Part shown: positions 53,235 to 63,105 of the stretch, one piece after another
Position numbering within the stretch: position 1 is the stretch's first letter
Layout: every line of letters begins with the position of its first letter
Made by a program: the position numbers and the translations under genes
The notes under the pieces: generated by a model
What the model was told of the DNA's origin: nothing
Database searches by the model: none
What the model saw: the letters and a program-made list of their open reading frames with translations, nothing else
NCBI RefSeq assembly: GCF_000442645.1
Contig: NC_021915.1
Location: 2,046,001-2,110,000, forward strand
Direction: 5' to 3'
Source of the DNA: Corynebacterium maris DSM 45190
Lineage (GTDB): Bacteria > Actinomycetota > Actinomycetes > Mycobacteriales > Mycobacteriaceae
Length of the DNA: 64,000 nt

Positions 53235-56216
53235 ATGCCTTCCTCCCGTGTGCGCTCGGTGTTTCCTAAAATCGTGTCTTCTTTGGCCGCCCTGGCGTTG
53301 TTGTCCCTGACCCCGGCAGCCGTGGCCCACGCAGCTCCGGCGGTCGCCTCCACCGCCCAGGAGGTGCTCCAGGCGCAGGCCCCTGCGCTGGCCGACACTC
53401 TCCCACCCGGCCAGCTGCCCGACCGGGTGACGGATGCCTCCGGCGTGCTGGGCCCAGAGCAGAACGCGCAGCTGGCCGCCGCCCTCCAGCAGTATTTGAC
53501 GGATCACCAGAAGTCGATCTTCCTGGTCTACTTCCCCTCTTTCGGCGACTACACCCCGATGGAGTGGGCCGAAGCTGCGGCCGCCGCCAACGGCGGGGGC
53601 AACACCCTGGTCTTGGCGGTGGCCACCGAGGACCGCCACTACGGCCTGGCCGCGGACACCTCCGCCGGGTACTGGGCCGAGTGGGAGCTCGACGACGTCG
53701 AGGACGCCATCTTCCCGTCACTGGTGGACTCCGACTGGGCGGGCGTGGGATTCGCGGCAGTGGAGGATGCGACTGCGTCAGCTCGGATGAACGAGGCCGT
53801 GGACGATGTGGTGGGCGGTATCGCCAGCTTCTTCGGGCTCGACGACGATGCTGAGCCGGAACCGCCAGCCCAGGCGGAGCCGGAGAAGGTGGAGGAGACC
53901 GCTGCCGCTGTCCCGGAAGAGGACCCGCCCTATGTCACGGACCTCTCCGGCGTGTTGGATCCAGCTCAGGCGGCTGAGATGGAAGACGCGATCGATGAGC
54001 TCGCGGAGGAGGCCGGCAGAAATCTCTTCGTGGTCTACGTGCCCACCGCGGAATATGATCTCAGCGAATGGTCCGCCCAGGTTTCCGATGAGGCGGATGA
54101 GGCCACACTGACGGCCATGTTTTTCACCGACGACGTGGCGCACAGCGTCGGCCCGCTCTCGGAGACCGGCTACTGGGACCAGGAGCAGCTCGATTACCTA
54201 CAGGCAGCCACCCGCACCGGTTTAGAAGAGTCCGGGTGGGCGGGCGGCGGGTTCGCGGCCATCGAGGCGGCCTTCTCCACGGAGATCTCCGCGGCAGGCG
54301 TCGACCCCGCCGCAGTCGCCGCTGAACCCGCCCAGGTCTCCCCGACACGGCCCGCCTATGAAGTCTCCCCGAGCAGGCCTGCCCGCAACGACGGCGCAGG
54401 GACCGGCTGGCTCCTGCTGGCCATGCTCGTTATCGCCGCTGTCGGCGCCTTAGCGATCGTCCGGTATGTGGCGCAAAAGAAAGCTGCGAAAAAGATGGCC
54501 ACTGCCCGCAGCATCTCCCCCGCAGATCCCTCCGAGCTGTCCTTATTGGCGACCACCACCTTGCGTCGCCGGGCCGAAGAAATCACCGTCGCCATTCGAG
54601 CCTCCGTGCTCCGGGGCCAAGAAGCGCTCGACAACGCCCATAGTGAGTTCGGGATAGGCCGCACCCGTGCCTTTACTCGAGCGCTCGATAACGCCGATCA
54701 CGTCCTCCAGCACACGCAGCGTGAGCGGGAAGAACTCTTCCTGGTCGTTCCCACGGTGCAGGCCGAAAACTCCACCGGTTTTTCCCGCACGCTGAAGAAA
54801 CTCGGCTACAGTCTCAAACGGCGGTGGTTCCACTCCGTGAAATCACAATCTGGCTCTGACGTGGAACAAGAGCCGCGCACACGCATCAGACTCATCAATC
54901 TCATCTCTGCTTATGGTCTGGCCCAAGAAGAACTCGACGAACAAATCAGCGCATTCGCCGACCGGCGAGAACTTCTCCTGCACGCTCACGCGCATCTCGA
55001 TGAGCTCACCCGAGCAACCGTCGCCCTGCGGACTCGTCTCAAGAGGATGAGCGTCGTCTTCTCTGATCTGGAAGCCCGTTACGGACCGGCCCTCTTCTCG
55101 TCCATCAGCGAAAACGTGGGCAAGGCCACCGAGTCCCTCGACCACGCTGAACGACAACTGCAGATCGGCTACGAACTCAAAGCCAAGCCAGCCGGGGAGC
55201 AAGGACGGTTGTCTTACATCATCCGGGACACCACCCGGGCGGTGGAACTGACCGATGACCTGCTGCTGCGCATTCGAAATGCGGAAGACGACCTCACCAT
55301 CGCCCAAGAAGGGCTGCCACCGCTCATCAAAGAAACCACCGAAGAAATCAAGGAGGCGGCGCAGCTCAAGAAACGTGGCGCGTCACTGTATCTGCCTGCT
55401 GACTGGGACGCCTTGGACACCGCCGCCGCAGAAGCCTCGATCGTGTTGGCGGAAGCGGAAACCCGCGGCGCAACTGACCCCTTAGGGTCGTATGTCGCCC
55501 TCTTGGAGGCGGACACCGCGTTAGAAGAACAGCTCCGAGCCGCTCACACGGTCATTGACGCACAGAAGCGACAGCTGACGCGACTTAATAAATACCTGTT
55601 ACCCGCCCAGGAACAGATCCAGGTGGCGGACAACCTCATCGTCACTCATCAGGAGATAGTGAATACCGAAACCCGCGCCTCCCTGCTGAACGCTCGGCGA
55701 CTGGTCGAACGAGCGACGCAGCTCCGAGAAGCCGCGGCCCCGTTATGGCAAGCAATCGAATACGCGACACCATCTACCCAGCATGCGAAGCAGGCTGCCG
55801 AGCAGGCGCAAAAAGACATCACAGCTCACCAGGAAAAAGTGGAGGCGGAGCAGGAAGCCGCGCGCACCGCAGCGCATAGAGAAGCTCGCATGGCAACGCT
55901 GAGAGAAGCACGCAGGGCGACCCAAGAACGAGAGAACGAGAACAAAGCTGCGCGGAAGGCCACCAACAGAGCCGCCCGTTGGGCAGCCGCCATCGCCGCC
56001 TCCAGCTCTTCGACCAGCTCCCACTCCAGCTGGAGCTCGAGCTCCAGCGGCAACTCGAGTTCCAGTTCCAGCCGCAGATCCTCCGGCTCTAGCTCCAGAT
56101 CGTCTAGTTCCCGCCGTAGCTCCAGCCGAGGCGGAAGTTTCGGGGGCGGAAGCAGCACCAGAAGCAACCGTGGCAGCCGAGGCGGCGGGTTCTCCAGCCG
56201 GGGCGGCTCGTTCTAG
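53235..56216 (+). CDS. Large TPM-domain envelope protein
   Basis: The 993-residue protein is read from the ATG at 53235. After a signal peptide (residues about 10-33) there are two TPM-type domains (residues about 55-190 and 230-355; VTDASGVLGPEQNAQL and VTDLSGVLDPAQAAEM). A membrane segment lies at about 400-418. A long helical, Glu/Arg/Ala-rich region (430-910) follows, and a Ser/Arg/Gly-rich tail ends in FSSRGGSF. The TPM domain is presumed extracytoplasmic. The next gene is a paralogue. Its exact role is not known; relatives are linked to photosystem repair in plants and to cell-envelope functions in bacteria. Confidence 0.85.
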   Translation: MPSSRVRSVFPKIVSSLAALALLSLTPAAVAHAAPAVASTAQEVLQAQAPALADTLPPGQLPDRVTDASGVLGPEQNAQLAAALQQYLTDHQKSIFLVYFPSFGDYTPMEWAEAAAAANGGGNTLVLAVATEDRHYGLAADTSAGYWAEWELDDVEDAIFPSLVDSDWAGVGFAAVEDATASARMNEAVDDVVGGIASFFGLDDDAEPEPPAQAEPEKVEETAAAVPEEDPPYVTDLSGVLDPAQAAEMEDAIDELAEEAGRNLFVVYVPTAEYDLSEWSAQVSDEADEATLTAMFFTDDVAHSVGPLSETGYWDQEQLDYLQAATRTGLEESGWAGGGFAAIEAAFSTEISAAGVDPAAVAAEPAQVSPTRPAYEVSPSRPARNDGAGTGWLLLAMLVIAAVGALAIVRYVAQKKAAKKMATARSISPADPSELSLLATTTLRRRAEEITVAIRASVLRGQEALDNAHSEFGIGRTRAFTRALDNADHVLQHTQREREELFLVVPTVQAENSTGFSRTLKKLGYSLKRRWFHSVKSQSGSDVEQEPRTRIRLINLISAYGLAQEELDEQISAFADRRELLLHAHAHLDELTRATVALRTRLKRMSVVFSDLEARYGPALFSSISENVGKATESLDHAERQLQIGYELKAKPAGEQGRLSYIIRDTTRAVELTDDLLLRIRNAEDDLTIAQEGLPPLIKETTEEIKEAAQLKKRGASLYLPADWDALDTAAAEASIVLAEAETRGATDPLGSYVALLEADTALEEQLRAAHTVIDAQKRQLTRLNKYLLPAQEQIQVADNLIVTHQEIVNTETRASLLNARRLVERATQLREAAAPLWQAIEYATPSTQHAKQAAEQAQKDITAHQEKVEAEQEAARTAAHREARMATLREARRATQERENENKAARKATNRAARWAAAIAASSSSTSSHSSWSSSSSGNSSSSSSRRSSGSSSRSSSSRRSSSRGGSFGGGSSTRSNRGSRGGGFSSRGGSF

Positions 56217-56271
56217 TTTTCTGCCGCCATCGCCCAATCCCCACAGGGCGGTTCCCGGTAGTCTTGGGTGC

Positions 56272-58353
56272 ATGACTTCCTCGCGTTTCCGCTCGATTCT
56301 TCTCGGTGGCGCGTCCACCCTGGGCGCCGCCGCACTGGTGTCCCTGACGCCACTGGCCGCGGCCCAGCAAGCGCCCTCCCCCGCCCCTGCCCCGGCGGAG
56401 CCGCTGCAATGGCAGCAGGCGCAGGCCGAGGCCCCGGCGGGCACGGTACCGCCCGGGCAGTTGACCAACCGGGTCACGGACGCCTCCGGGGTCTTGAGCG
56501 CCAGCGAGCTCGCCGAGATCGAGGACGCGATCAACCAGTTCATGACGGAGAACCAGAAGTCGATCTTCATCGTGTACCTGCCGTCGTTCGGCCAGTACAC
56601 CCCGCAGCAGTGGGCGGAGCAGGCCGCGGCGGCCAACGGCGGCGGCAACACCCTGGTCGCGGCGATCGCCACCGAGGACCGGCAATACAACTTCGGGGCA
56701 GACACCAGCGCCGGATACTGGACGGAGCAGGAGCTCGACGACATCGACTCCGCCATGTACGGCCCCCTCGTCGAGTCCGACTGGGCGGGCGCCGGCCTGG
56801 CCGTCGTCGAGGGCGCCGCCACCTCGGGCCAGATCTCCGGGGAGTCCGCCGCCTGGCTGGGCGCCGGCGGGGTGGCCGTGGTCGGCGCCGGCGCCGGCAT
56901 CTGGGCCGTGTCGCGCCGCAACAAGAAGAAGACCTCCGCCCAGCAGCTGGAAACCGCCCGGGAGCTCTCTCCCGACGACACGGACGCGATGCTGCGCCTG
57001 CCGGTGGAGACCCTGGAGACCCGCGCCCAGGAAGCCATCGTCGCCACCGACGAGTCGGTGCGCCACGCCCGGGAAGAGCTCAACATCGCCGTTGCCGAAT
57101 TCGGCGCGGAGCGCACCCGCCCGTTCACCCGGGCGATGAACAACGCCAGCGGCGCCCTGCAGCGCGCGCACCAGACGCAGCAGAAGCTCAACGACGCCAT
57201 CCCGGAGACCGAACCGCAAAAACGCGCGATGCTGGTGGACATCATCTCCACGTGCGGGCTGGCGCAAGAGTCCCTGGACGAGCAATCGGCGGAGTTCGCC
57301 GAGCTGCGTAACCTCCTGGTCAACGCCGGACCGAAGCTGGACGAGCTGACGCAGCAGACCATCGCCTTGCGCGCCCGCGTGGAACCGGCCCGGGCCACGC
57401 TCTCGGATCTGCAGTCGCGCTACGACGAGGCGATGCTGGAATCCATCGACGACAACGTGGAGATGGCCGAAGTCGCCCTCGAACAGGCGGAGCAGCAGCT
57501 GGAGAAGGGCCGCGAGCTGGAAAATAAGCCCGCCGGCCAGCAGGGCGGGCTGGTCAACGCCATCCGGGAGACCGAACGCGCCCTGGACCTGACCGAGACG
57601 CTGCTGGTGGGCGTGGAGCACGCCGACCAGGACATCGTCACCGCGCAGGAGGGCCTGCAGCCGCTGATCGACGAGGTCACCGAGGAAATCCAGGAGGCGG
57701 AACAGCTCAAGAAACGCGGCGTGAAGCAGGGCGCGCAGGCCGACTGGGAGGCCCTCGACGAGGCCGTCGCGGAGGCCTCCTCCGTGCTGGAGCAAGTCCG
57801 CACCCAGGCCGCGCGTGACCCGCTGGGCGCTTATTCCGAGCTCATGGACTCGGACAGCAGGCTGGACGTCCAGCTGGACGCGGTGCGTGAGTCCACGGCG
57901 TCGCAGGAACGCCAGTTGGCGTTGCTGGACAAGCAGCTGGCCGCCGCCCAGTCGCAGATCCAGTCCGCGGAGGATCTCATCGCCTCGCGTGGTGCGGTGG
58001 TCCAGGCCCAGGCGCGCACGTACCTGGCGAACGCGAAGCAGCTGTCCGCCCAGGCGATGCACGGGCGTAAGACGCACACGCGCCAGGCCACCGAGTACGC
58101 CCGCCAGGCGGCCCAGCAGGCGCAGCGGGCGTCGAAGCAGGCGCAGTCGGACGTGTCCGAGTACCGGCGCCGCATGACCACCCAGCAGGTCGGCGGCGGC
58201 GTCGGCAACGTGGTCACCGGCATCGTGTTAGGCCAGCTGCTCGGCGGCGGCGGACGCGGCGGATTCGGAGGGGGCTTCGGCGGCGGTTTCGGTGGCGGGG
58301 GCGGCTTCGGCGGAGGCGGCGGCGGGTTCTCCAGCCGCGGCGGCTCCTTCTAA
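56272..58353 (+). CDS. TPM-domain envelope protein, tandem paralogue
   Basis: The 693-residue protein is read from the ATG at 56272. It has a signal peptide, one TPM domain (VTDASGVLSASELAEIEDAI; LPSFGQYTPQQWAEQ), a membrane segment near residue 200-222, a helical region rich in Glu/Ala and a Gly/Phe-rich tail of GGGF repeats ending FSSRGGSF, like its neighbour. It starts 55 bases after the stop of the paralogue, so the pair is probably one operon. The second TPM domain of the upstream gene is missing here. Confidence 0.85.
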   Translation: MTSSRFRSILLGGASTLGAAALVSLTPLAAAQQAPSPAPAPAEPLQWQQAQAEAPAGTVPPGQLTNRVTDASGVLSASELAEIEDAINQFMTENQKSIFIVYLPSFGQYTPQQWAEQAAAANGGGNTLVAAIATEDRQYNFGADTSAGYWTEQELDDIDSAMYGPLVESDWAGAGLAVVEGAATSGQISGESAAWLGAGGVAVVGAGAGIWAVSRRNKKKTSAQQLETARELSPDDTDAMLRLPVETLETRAQEAIVATDESVRHAREELNIAVAEFGAERTRPFTRAMNNASGALQRAHQTQQKLNDAIPETEPQKRAMLVDIISTCGLAQESLDEQSAEFAELRNLLVNAGPKLDELTQQTIALRARVEPARATLSDLQSRYDEAMLESIDDNVEMAEVALEQAEQQLEKGRELENKPAGQQGGLVNAIRETERALDLTETLLVGVEHADQDIVTAQEGLQPLIDEVTEEIQEAEQLKKRGVKQGAQADWEALDEAVAEASSVLEQVRTQAARDPLGAYSELMDSDSRLDVQLDAVRESTASQERQLALLDKQLAAAQSQIQSAEDLIASRGAVVQAQARTYLANAKQLSAQAMHGRKTHTRQATEYARQAAQQAQRASKQAQSDVSEYRRRMTTQQVGGGVGNVVTGIVLGQLLGGGGRGGFGGGFGGGFGGGGGFGGGGGGFSSRGGSF

Positions 58354-58374
58354 GGCGCTGCCCGGCCAGTACAG

Positions 58375-58863
58375 CTAGATCAGGGTGCGGCGCACCGGGG
58401 CGTCCACCAGCACGCACGCCCAGGTGAGGAACACGGCGTCGAGCAGCGGCAGGGCGTCGGGGTGCGGGCCGTCCCGGACCTCGACGTCGCCGGTGAGCAG
58501 CGGCCGCACGTACGCGGCCACCTTGCCGTCCGCGGTTTCCACCGCGCGCTCCTTACGGAACACGGACGTCCGGTTGAGCCGGTAGCGTCGCCCGGCGCAA
58601 TCCCCGATCAGCCGGGAGACGGTCATGCCGGGTTGGGTCACCCGGTAGACGTGGCCGTCGTCGGTGGTCGCCCGCACCCGGAAATACATGGGGCCGGACG
58701 AATGTTCCACGAGGAGGCGCTGGCCGCTGGTGACGATGACGTCGGCGCGGACGATGGCCAGGGTCTGCCCGGTCCCGTCGCGAAGCTCCGAACCGTCCCA
58801 GACCCATTGGCCGCCGGAATCGTCGGTGAAGATTCCGGCGCGGTCGCTGCTGAGATTAGGCAC
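58375..58863 (-). CDS. Small beta-rich hypothetical protein
   Basis: The 162-residue protein has alternating beta-strand patterns (VWDGSELRDGTGQTLAIV, YRVTQPGMTVSRLIGD). There is no signal peptide or membrane helix. It is reminiscent of tubby/LURP-one-like scramblase folds, but this is a guess from strand pattern only. It lies 18 bases after the end of a related-looking gene, in the same direction. Confidence 0.65.
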   Translation of the reverse strand: MPNLSSDRAGIFTDDSGGQWVWDGSELRDGTGQTLAIVRADVIVTSGQRLLVEHSSGPMYFRVRATTDDGHVYRVTQPGMTVSRLIGDCAGRRYRLNRTSVFRKERAVETADGKVAAYVRPLLTGDVEVRDGPHPDALPLLDAVFLTWACVLVDAPVRRTLI

Positions 58864-58881
58864 AGGGCCAATCTATCGCGC

Positions 58882-59403
58882 CTAGATGATAAAGGCGAGA
58901 ACCCCGGCGATGCTGAGAATGATCAGCGTGACGATCAACGCGTTCGCCGTCTGATCCATCCGCGACTCCAGCGCCAAGCGGGCGAACCAGCTCAGGGCGA
59001 CGACGTCGTCGCTGTCTAAGCCGTGGTCCTCCGCTTCCCCCTCGAACTCGAGGATCGCCTTGCGCACGCCGTGGTGCGAGCCGGTGAACTGGGCGATCTT
59101 GTTGTCGTGGTTGTCGTCGATGATCCAGTCGTTCTTGTTCTCGTTGACGAGGGTGAACGAGTGCCCGTTGAGGGAGACCTTGAGCTGTTTGTCGCGCGGG
59201 AACTTGCCGGCGGCGCGGTAGACCCGGCCGTCGGCAAGCGTGGCCGTGGCGCCGAGGTCCTTGGAGTAACTCAACTCCCAGGTCTCCCCCGCGACGGCCG
59301 CCTTTTCCGCGGCGGTGTCGAACACCGCCAGCTCCAGCGGTCCGTCTTCGGCCAGCAGCCTGGGGCGGTCGCGGTCTCCGCGGTCCCAGCTGGTGTAGTG
59401 CAT
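58882..59403 (-). CDS. Hypothetical protein with C-terminal membrane anchor
   Basis: The 173-residue protein starts at an ATG that overlaps the glyS stop by one base (TGATG), so it is translationally coupled to glyS. A beta-rich domain (WELSYSKDLGATATLADGRV, LVNENKNDWIIDDNHDN) is followed by a 20-residue membrane helix (ALIVTLIILSIAGVLAFII) at the very end. The protein is a tail-anchored type. I do not recognise it. Confidence 0.7.
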   Translation of the reverse strand: MHYTSWDRGDRDRPRLLAEDGPLELAVFDTAAEKAAVAGETWELSYSKDLGATATLADGRVYRAAGKFPRDKQLKVSLNGHSFTLVNENKNDWIIDDNHDNKIAQFTGSHHGVRKAILEFEGEAEDHGLDSDDVVALSWFARLALESRMDQTANALIVTLIILSIAGVLAFII

Positions 59404-60785
59404 CAGCAGCCGATCAGTCGCTGGGCCAGGTATCCCTGCAGCTCATCCAGCGGCACGCGCTCCTGCTCCATGGAGTCGCGCTCGCGGACGGTGACGGCGT
59501 TGTCCTCGAGGGTGTCGAAGTCGTAGGTCACGCAGAACGGGGTGCCCGTCTCATCTTGACGACGGTAACGGCGGCCAATCGCGCCGGAGGTGTCGAAGTC
59601 GATGTTCCAGAACTCGCGCAGCTCGTTGGCGAGTTTCTGCGCCGGCTCCGCCAGCTCCGGCTTCTTCGACAGCGGCAGGACGGCCACCTTGACCGGGGCC
59701 AGGCGGCGGTCCAGCTTCAGGACGGTGCGCTTGTCCACCCCGCCCTTGGCGTTCGGAGCCTCGTCCTCGGTGTAGGCGTCGATGAGGAAGGCCATGAGCG
59801 CACGACCCAGGCCGGCGGCCGGCTCAATGGTGTAGGGGATCCAGCGCTCCTCCGCCTCCTGGTCGTAGTAGCTCAGGTCCTCGCCGGAGGCCTCTGAGTG
59901 CACGCGCAGGTCGTAGTCGGTGCGGTTGGCGATGCCCTCGAGCTCGCCCCACTTGGTGCCCTGGAAGCCGTAGGCGTACTCGATGTCGACGGTGCGCTTG
60001 GAGTAGTGCGACAGGTCCTCCGGCGCGTGCTCGTTCAGGCGCAGGTTCTCCGGATCGATGCCCAGGTCGATGTACCACTGGTGGCGGTTGTCGATCCAGT
60101 ACTGGTGCCAGTCCTCGTCCTCGCCCGGCTTGACGAAGAACTCCATCTCCATCTGCTCGAACTCGCGGGTGCGGAAGATGAAGTTGCCCGGGGTGATCTC
60201 GTTGCGGAAGGACTTGCCGATGTTGGCGATGCCGAACGGCGGCTTCATGCGCGACGAGGTCATGACGTTCTTGAAGTTGACGAAGATGCCCTGCGCGGTC
60301 TCCGGGCGCAGGTAGTGCAGCCCCTCTTCGTCGTCGACGGCGCCCAGGTAGGTCTTCATCAGGCCGGAGAAGGCCTTCGGCTCGGTCCACTTGCCCGGCT
60401 GGCCGGTCTCCGGGTCGTTGATGTCGGCCAGGCCATTTTCCGGCTTGCGGCCGTGCTTTTCCTCGTACGCCTCGATCAGGTGGTCGGCGCGGTAGCGCTT
60501 GTTGGTGTGCAGGGACTCCACCAGCGGGTCGGTGAAGACCTCCACGTGGCCGGAGGTCACCCACACCTGGCGCGGCAGGATGAGCGAGGTGTCCACGCCC
60601 ACGACGTCGTCGCGGCGGGTGACCATGTGGCGCCACCACTGACGCTTGATGTTCTCCTTCAGTTCCACGCCCAGCGGGCCGTAGTCCCAGGCGGAGCGGG
60701 TACCGCCGTAGATTTCACCCGCAGGGTAAATCAGACCCCTGCGCTTGCAGAGGTTGATGACGGTGTCAAGAACGGAAGCTGCCAT
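59403..60785 (-). CDS. glyS: Glycyl-tRNA synthetase (dimeric type)
   Basis: The 460-residue protein has the class II aaRS motifs: FRNEITPGNFIFRTREFEQM (motif 2) and GLGRALMAFLIDAYTEDEAP (motif 3), a YPAGEIYGGTRSAWDYGPLG N-terminus, and a C-terminal anticodon-binding domain. It charges tRNA-Gly with glycine. The two zinc regulators are divergent from it. No T-box was recognised in the upstream spacer. Confidence 0.97.
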   Translation of the reverse strand: MAASVLDTVINLCKRRGLIYPAGEIYGGTRSAWDYGPLGVELKENIKRQWWRHMVTRRDDVVGVDTSLILPRQVWVTSGHVEVFTDPLVESLHTNKRYRADHLIEAYEEKHGRKPENGLADINDPETGQPGKWTEPKAFSGLMKTYLGAVDDEEGLHYLRPETAQGIFVNFKNVMTSSRMKPPFGIANIGKSFRNEITPGNFIFRTREFEQMEMEFFVKPGEDEDWHQYWIDNRHQWYIDLGIDPENLRLNEHAPEDLSHYSKRTVDIEYAYGFQGTKWGELEGIANRTDYDLRVHSEASGEDLSYYDQEAEERWIPYTIEPAAGLGRALMAFLIDAYTEDEAPNAKGGVDKRTVLKLDRRLAPVKVAVLPLSKKPELAEPAQKLANELREFWNIDFDTSGAIGRRYRRQDETGTPFCVTYDFDTLEDNAVTVRERDSMEQERVPLDELQGYLAQRLIGC

Positions 60786-61011
60786 GGCTCTGAACTCATT
60801 CTCCTGTGATAGGCGGTCAACTCGCGCCCAGTCTAGCCTGCGCGTGTTCCCTGTTTAGCAGGGGTCCACCACCGCAACATATCTAGGACACCTGTATAAT
60901 ATTGAAAAATGCCCCTCGCCTTTACAATTCACTCTATTTCGCCGAAACTCTTTCCTGGAAAGCCTCTTTCGGACTAGGGCGTAAGAAAACCTTTGAAGGA
61001 ACGATCGCAGC
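60786..61011. promoter_or_regulatory. Divergent control region of glyS and the zinc regulators
   Basis: This 226-base, AT-rich spacer holds TATAAT (60895-60900), a candidate -10 box, with no convincing -35. The regulator operon is probably autoregulated by zinc, but I could not identify a clear palindromic operator. Confidence 0.35.
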
Positions 61012-61500
61012 GTGACCATTCGCCAACACGATCCCACATCCCTGCACAAGGCGGCCACCGTCATCGCCGCCCTCGATTCCCCTCTACGCCTAGACATCCT
61101 GATCAAACTCCACGAGCGGACGCACGTCGTCCATGAGCTCGTCTCCCACCTGGGGAAATCCCAGCCGCTGATCAGCCAGCACCTTCGCGTGCTCAAGCGC
61201 GCGGGGCTGGTGGAGTCGCGGCGCTCCGGCCGAGAAGTCTCCTACCGGCTGGTCACGCCCGAGACGATCGACGTCATCGACCTGGCCGCCCGCCTCGGCG
61301 AGCAGGTCAGCCAACGGCAGGGGCAGCAGGACGAACTGGCCGCCCGCCGGAAATCCCGGCGCGCCCGGGGGACGGACGTGGAGGAGTCCACCGTCTCCAT
61401 CAGTAAGGCCGCGATCGTGGATCCTCCCACCCACGTGCACGAGAACATGCCGGGCCTGGTTCCCGCGACCCCGGAGTCACCGTCGCCGACGTCGAAGTAG
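61012..61500 (+). CDS. ArsR-family metal-responsive regulator
   Basis: The 162-residue protein starts at GTG. Residues about 10-85 are an ArsR/SmtB winged helix (LDILIKLHERTHVVHELVSH, SQPLISQHLRVLKRAGLVES). The C-terminus is charged with a His-containing segment (DPPTHVHENM). In corynebacteria the gene before a Fur-type zinc regulator is the zinc-sensing Znr type, which I infer here from order. The Fur gene follows. Confidence 0.85.
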   Translation: MTIRQHDPTSLHKAATVIAALDSPLRLDILIKLHERTHVVHELVSHLGKSQPLISQHLRVLKRAGLVESRRSGREVSYRLVTPETIDVIDLAARLGEQVSQRQGQQDELAARRKSRRARGTDVEESTVSISKAAIVDPPTHVHENMPGLVPATPESPSPTSK

Positions 61501-61545
61501 CATGGAGGGACACATCCCAGTCCCGTCATGTCAGGAGCAGCATTC

Positions 61546-61983
61546 ATGTCCCCCGTGAACTCCGGGGTCCCGAAGCTCGGGGCGCGCAACACCCGGCAGC
61601 GCACCGCCGTCGTCGAGCTCATGAAAGGACTCGACAACTTCAGCTCCGCCAAGGATATCTACTTAAAGCTGGAGGAGCGCGGCACGAAGGTGGGGTTGAC
61701 CACCGTGTACCGCACCTTGCAGTCCTTGGCGGAGGTCGGCGGGGTCGACGCGTTGCATATGGCGTCCGGGGAGACGCTGTACCGGGCGTGTCATTCGGAT
61801 GTGCATCACCATCACCTGGTGTGCACGGAGTGCGGTTTCACGGAGGAGATCGACGGCGGTCCCGTCGAGGCGTGGGCCAAGGGGGTCGCCAGCCAGCACG
61901 GTTTTACCTTGACGGGGCATGACGCCGAGATCTACGGCGTTTGCGGCGCGTGCGCCGAGGCGGGGGCCGGGAAGGAAGCGTAG
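61546..61983 (+). CDS. zur: Fur-family zinc regulator (Zur-type)
   Basis: The protein has 145 residues from the ATG at 61546, which has AGGAG at good spacing; an ATG six codons earlier has none. It has the Fur winged helix (KVGLTTVYRTLQSLAEVG), the His-rich metal region (DVHHHHLVCTECGFTEEI) and C-terminal Cys pairs (YGVCGACAEAGAG). Zur represses zinc-uptake genes when zinc is bound. It lies with the ArsR regulator as a zinc pair, as in corynebacteria. Confidence 0.9.
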   Translation: MSPVNSGVPKLGARNTRQRTAVVELMKGLDNFSSAKDIYLKLEERGTKVGLTTVYRTLQSLAEVGGVDALHMASGETLYRACHSDVHHHHLVCTECGFTEEIDGGPVEAWAKGVASQHGFTLTGHDAEIYGVCGACAEAGAGKEA

Positions 61984-62004
61984 CCCGCCTCAGTCTAAGA
62001 GGGC

Positions 62005-63105
62005 TCAGCCTAAGAGGGCGCCGAAGAGCAGCCCCAGCACGTAGGTGACGCCGGCGGCGCCGAGGCCGATGAGCAGTTGGCGCAGGGCGCGCGCGGCGGG
62101 CGGTTTTCCGGACAGCAGGCCGGTGATGCCGCCGGTGATCAGCAGGGCGACGGACACCAGCACCAGGGCGATGATCGCGCCGACGGCGGCCGGGGCGCCG
62201 AAGAGGAACGGGATCAGGGGGATGAACGCGCCGAGGCTGAAGCACACGAAGGAGGACAGGGCGGCCACCCAGGCCCCGCCGTGGCTCTGCTCGTCCGGCG
62301 CGGCGGGCGCCGGGGCGGGGGCGTGGGCGTCGCGGGCGTCGTGGCGCGGGGCCGTGGAGATGCGGGCGAAGGTGTCCGCCGCCTTGTCTGCCGCGTCCTC
62401 GGCGCTCATGCCGCGGGCCCGGTAGACCAGGGCCAGTTCGTTGGCGTTGACGTCGACCTGCCCGGGCAGGGTGTGGGCGGCGGCGTCGGGTGTGGAGGCC
62501 TCGAGCAGCTCCGACTGGGATTTCACCGACACGTACTCGCCCGCCGCCATGGACAGCGCGCCGGCCAGCAGCCCGGAGATGCCCGTCAACAGGATCGCGG
62601 TGGACCCCAGTCCGGAGCCCAGCACGCCGAGCACCAGCGCCACGTTGGAGACCAGGCCGTCGTTGGCGCCGAAGATCGCGGCGCGAAATCCCCCGGAGAT
62701 CCGTTCCCGGCCGCGGGCGGCCAGGGCGCGGACGACTTCGGCGTGCATCCGCTCGTCGGCGGCGATCTGTGGGGAGGCGTCCTTATCGTCGATGTAGGGG
62801 CTGCGGGATTCGGCGGTCTGCATCAGCGCCAGGGTGAACACCGAGCCGAAGTGTTTGGCCATGAAGCCCATGACGCGGGTGTTTAAGTCCGGTTGCCGGG
62901 GCATGCCGACGTAGTCGCCGAGTTTGTCGCGCCAGTATTGCTCGTGCCGGGATTCGGCTTCTGCCAGTTCCAGGAGGATTTCCCGCTCGGCGCCCTCACG
63001 TTTGCGGGCGAGCTCCCGGTAGACGGCGGCCTCGGCGCGCTCGTTGGCCAGGTAGCGGCGCCAGGTGTTGATTTGCGCGCGCGTGGGCGGTTTCTGCACG
63101 GGCAT
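62005..63105 (-). CDS. Ferritin-like/VIT1-family metal transporter
   Basis: The 366-residue protein starts at ATG. Residues 1-140 form a helical, Glu-rich ferritin-like domain (LANERAEAAVYRELARKREG, LAEAESRHEQYWRDKL), and the rest is a CCC1/VIT1 membrane domain (FRAAIFGANDGLVSNVALVL, MAAGEYVSVKSQSELLEAS) with five helices. The family moves iron or manganese across membranes. It ends 21 bases from the zur gene, read convergently. Confidence 0.9.
   Translation of the reverse strand: MPVQKPPTRAQINTWRRYLANERAEAAVYRELARKREGAEREILLELAEAESRHEQYWRDKLGDYVGMPRQPDLNTRVMGFMAKHFGSVFTLALMQTAESRSPYIDDKDASPQIAADERMHAEVVRALAARGRERISGGFRAAIFGANDGLVSNVALVLGVLGSGLGSTAILLTGISGLLAGALSMAAGEYVSVKSQSELLEASTPDAAAHTLPGQVDVNANELALVYRARGMSAEDAADKAADTFARISTAPRHDARDAHAPAPAPAAPDEQSHGGAWVAALSSFVCFSLGAFIPLIPFLFGAPAAVGAIIALVLVSVALLITGGITGLLSGKPPAARALRQLLIGLGAAGVTYVLGLLFGALLG

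Noticed and set aside
60786..61011. T-box riboswitch upstream of glyS
   Set aside because: No specifier hairpin, antiterminator sequence or T-box core was seen, and glyS control in this group does not usually use one.
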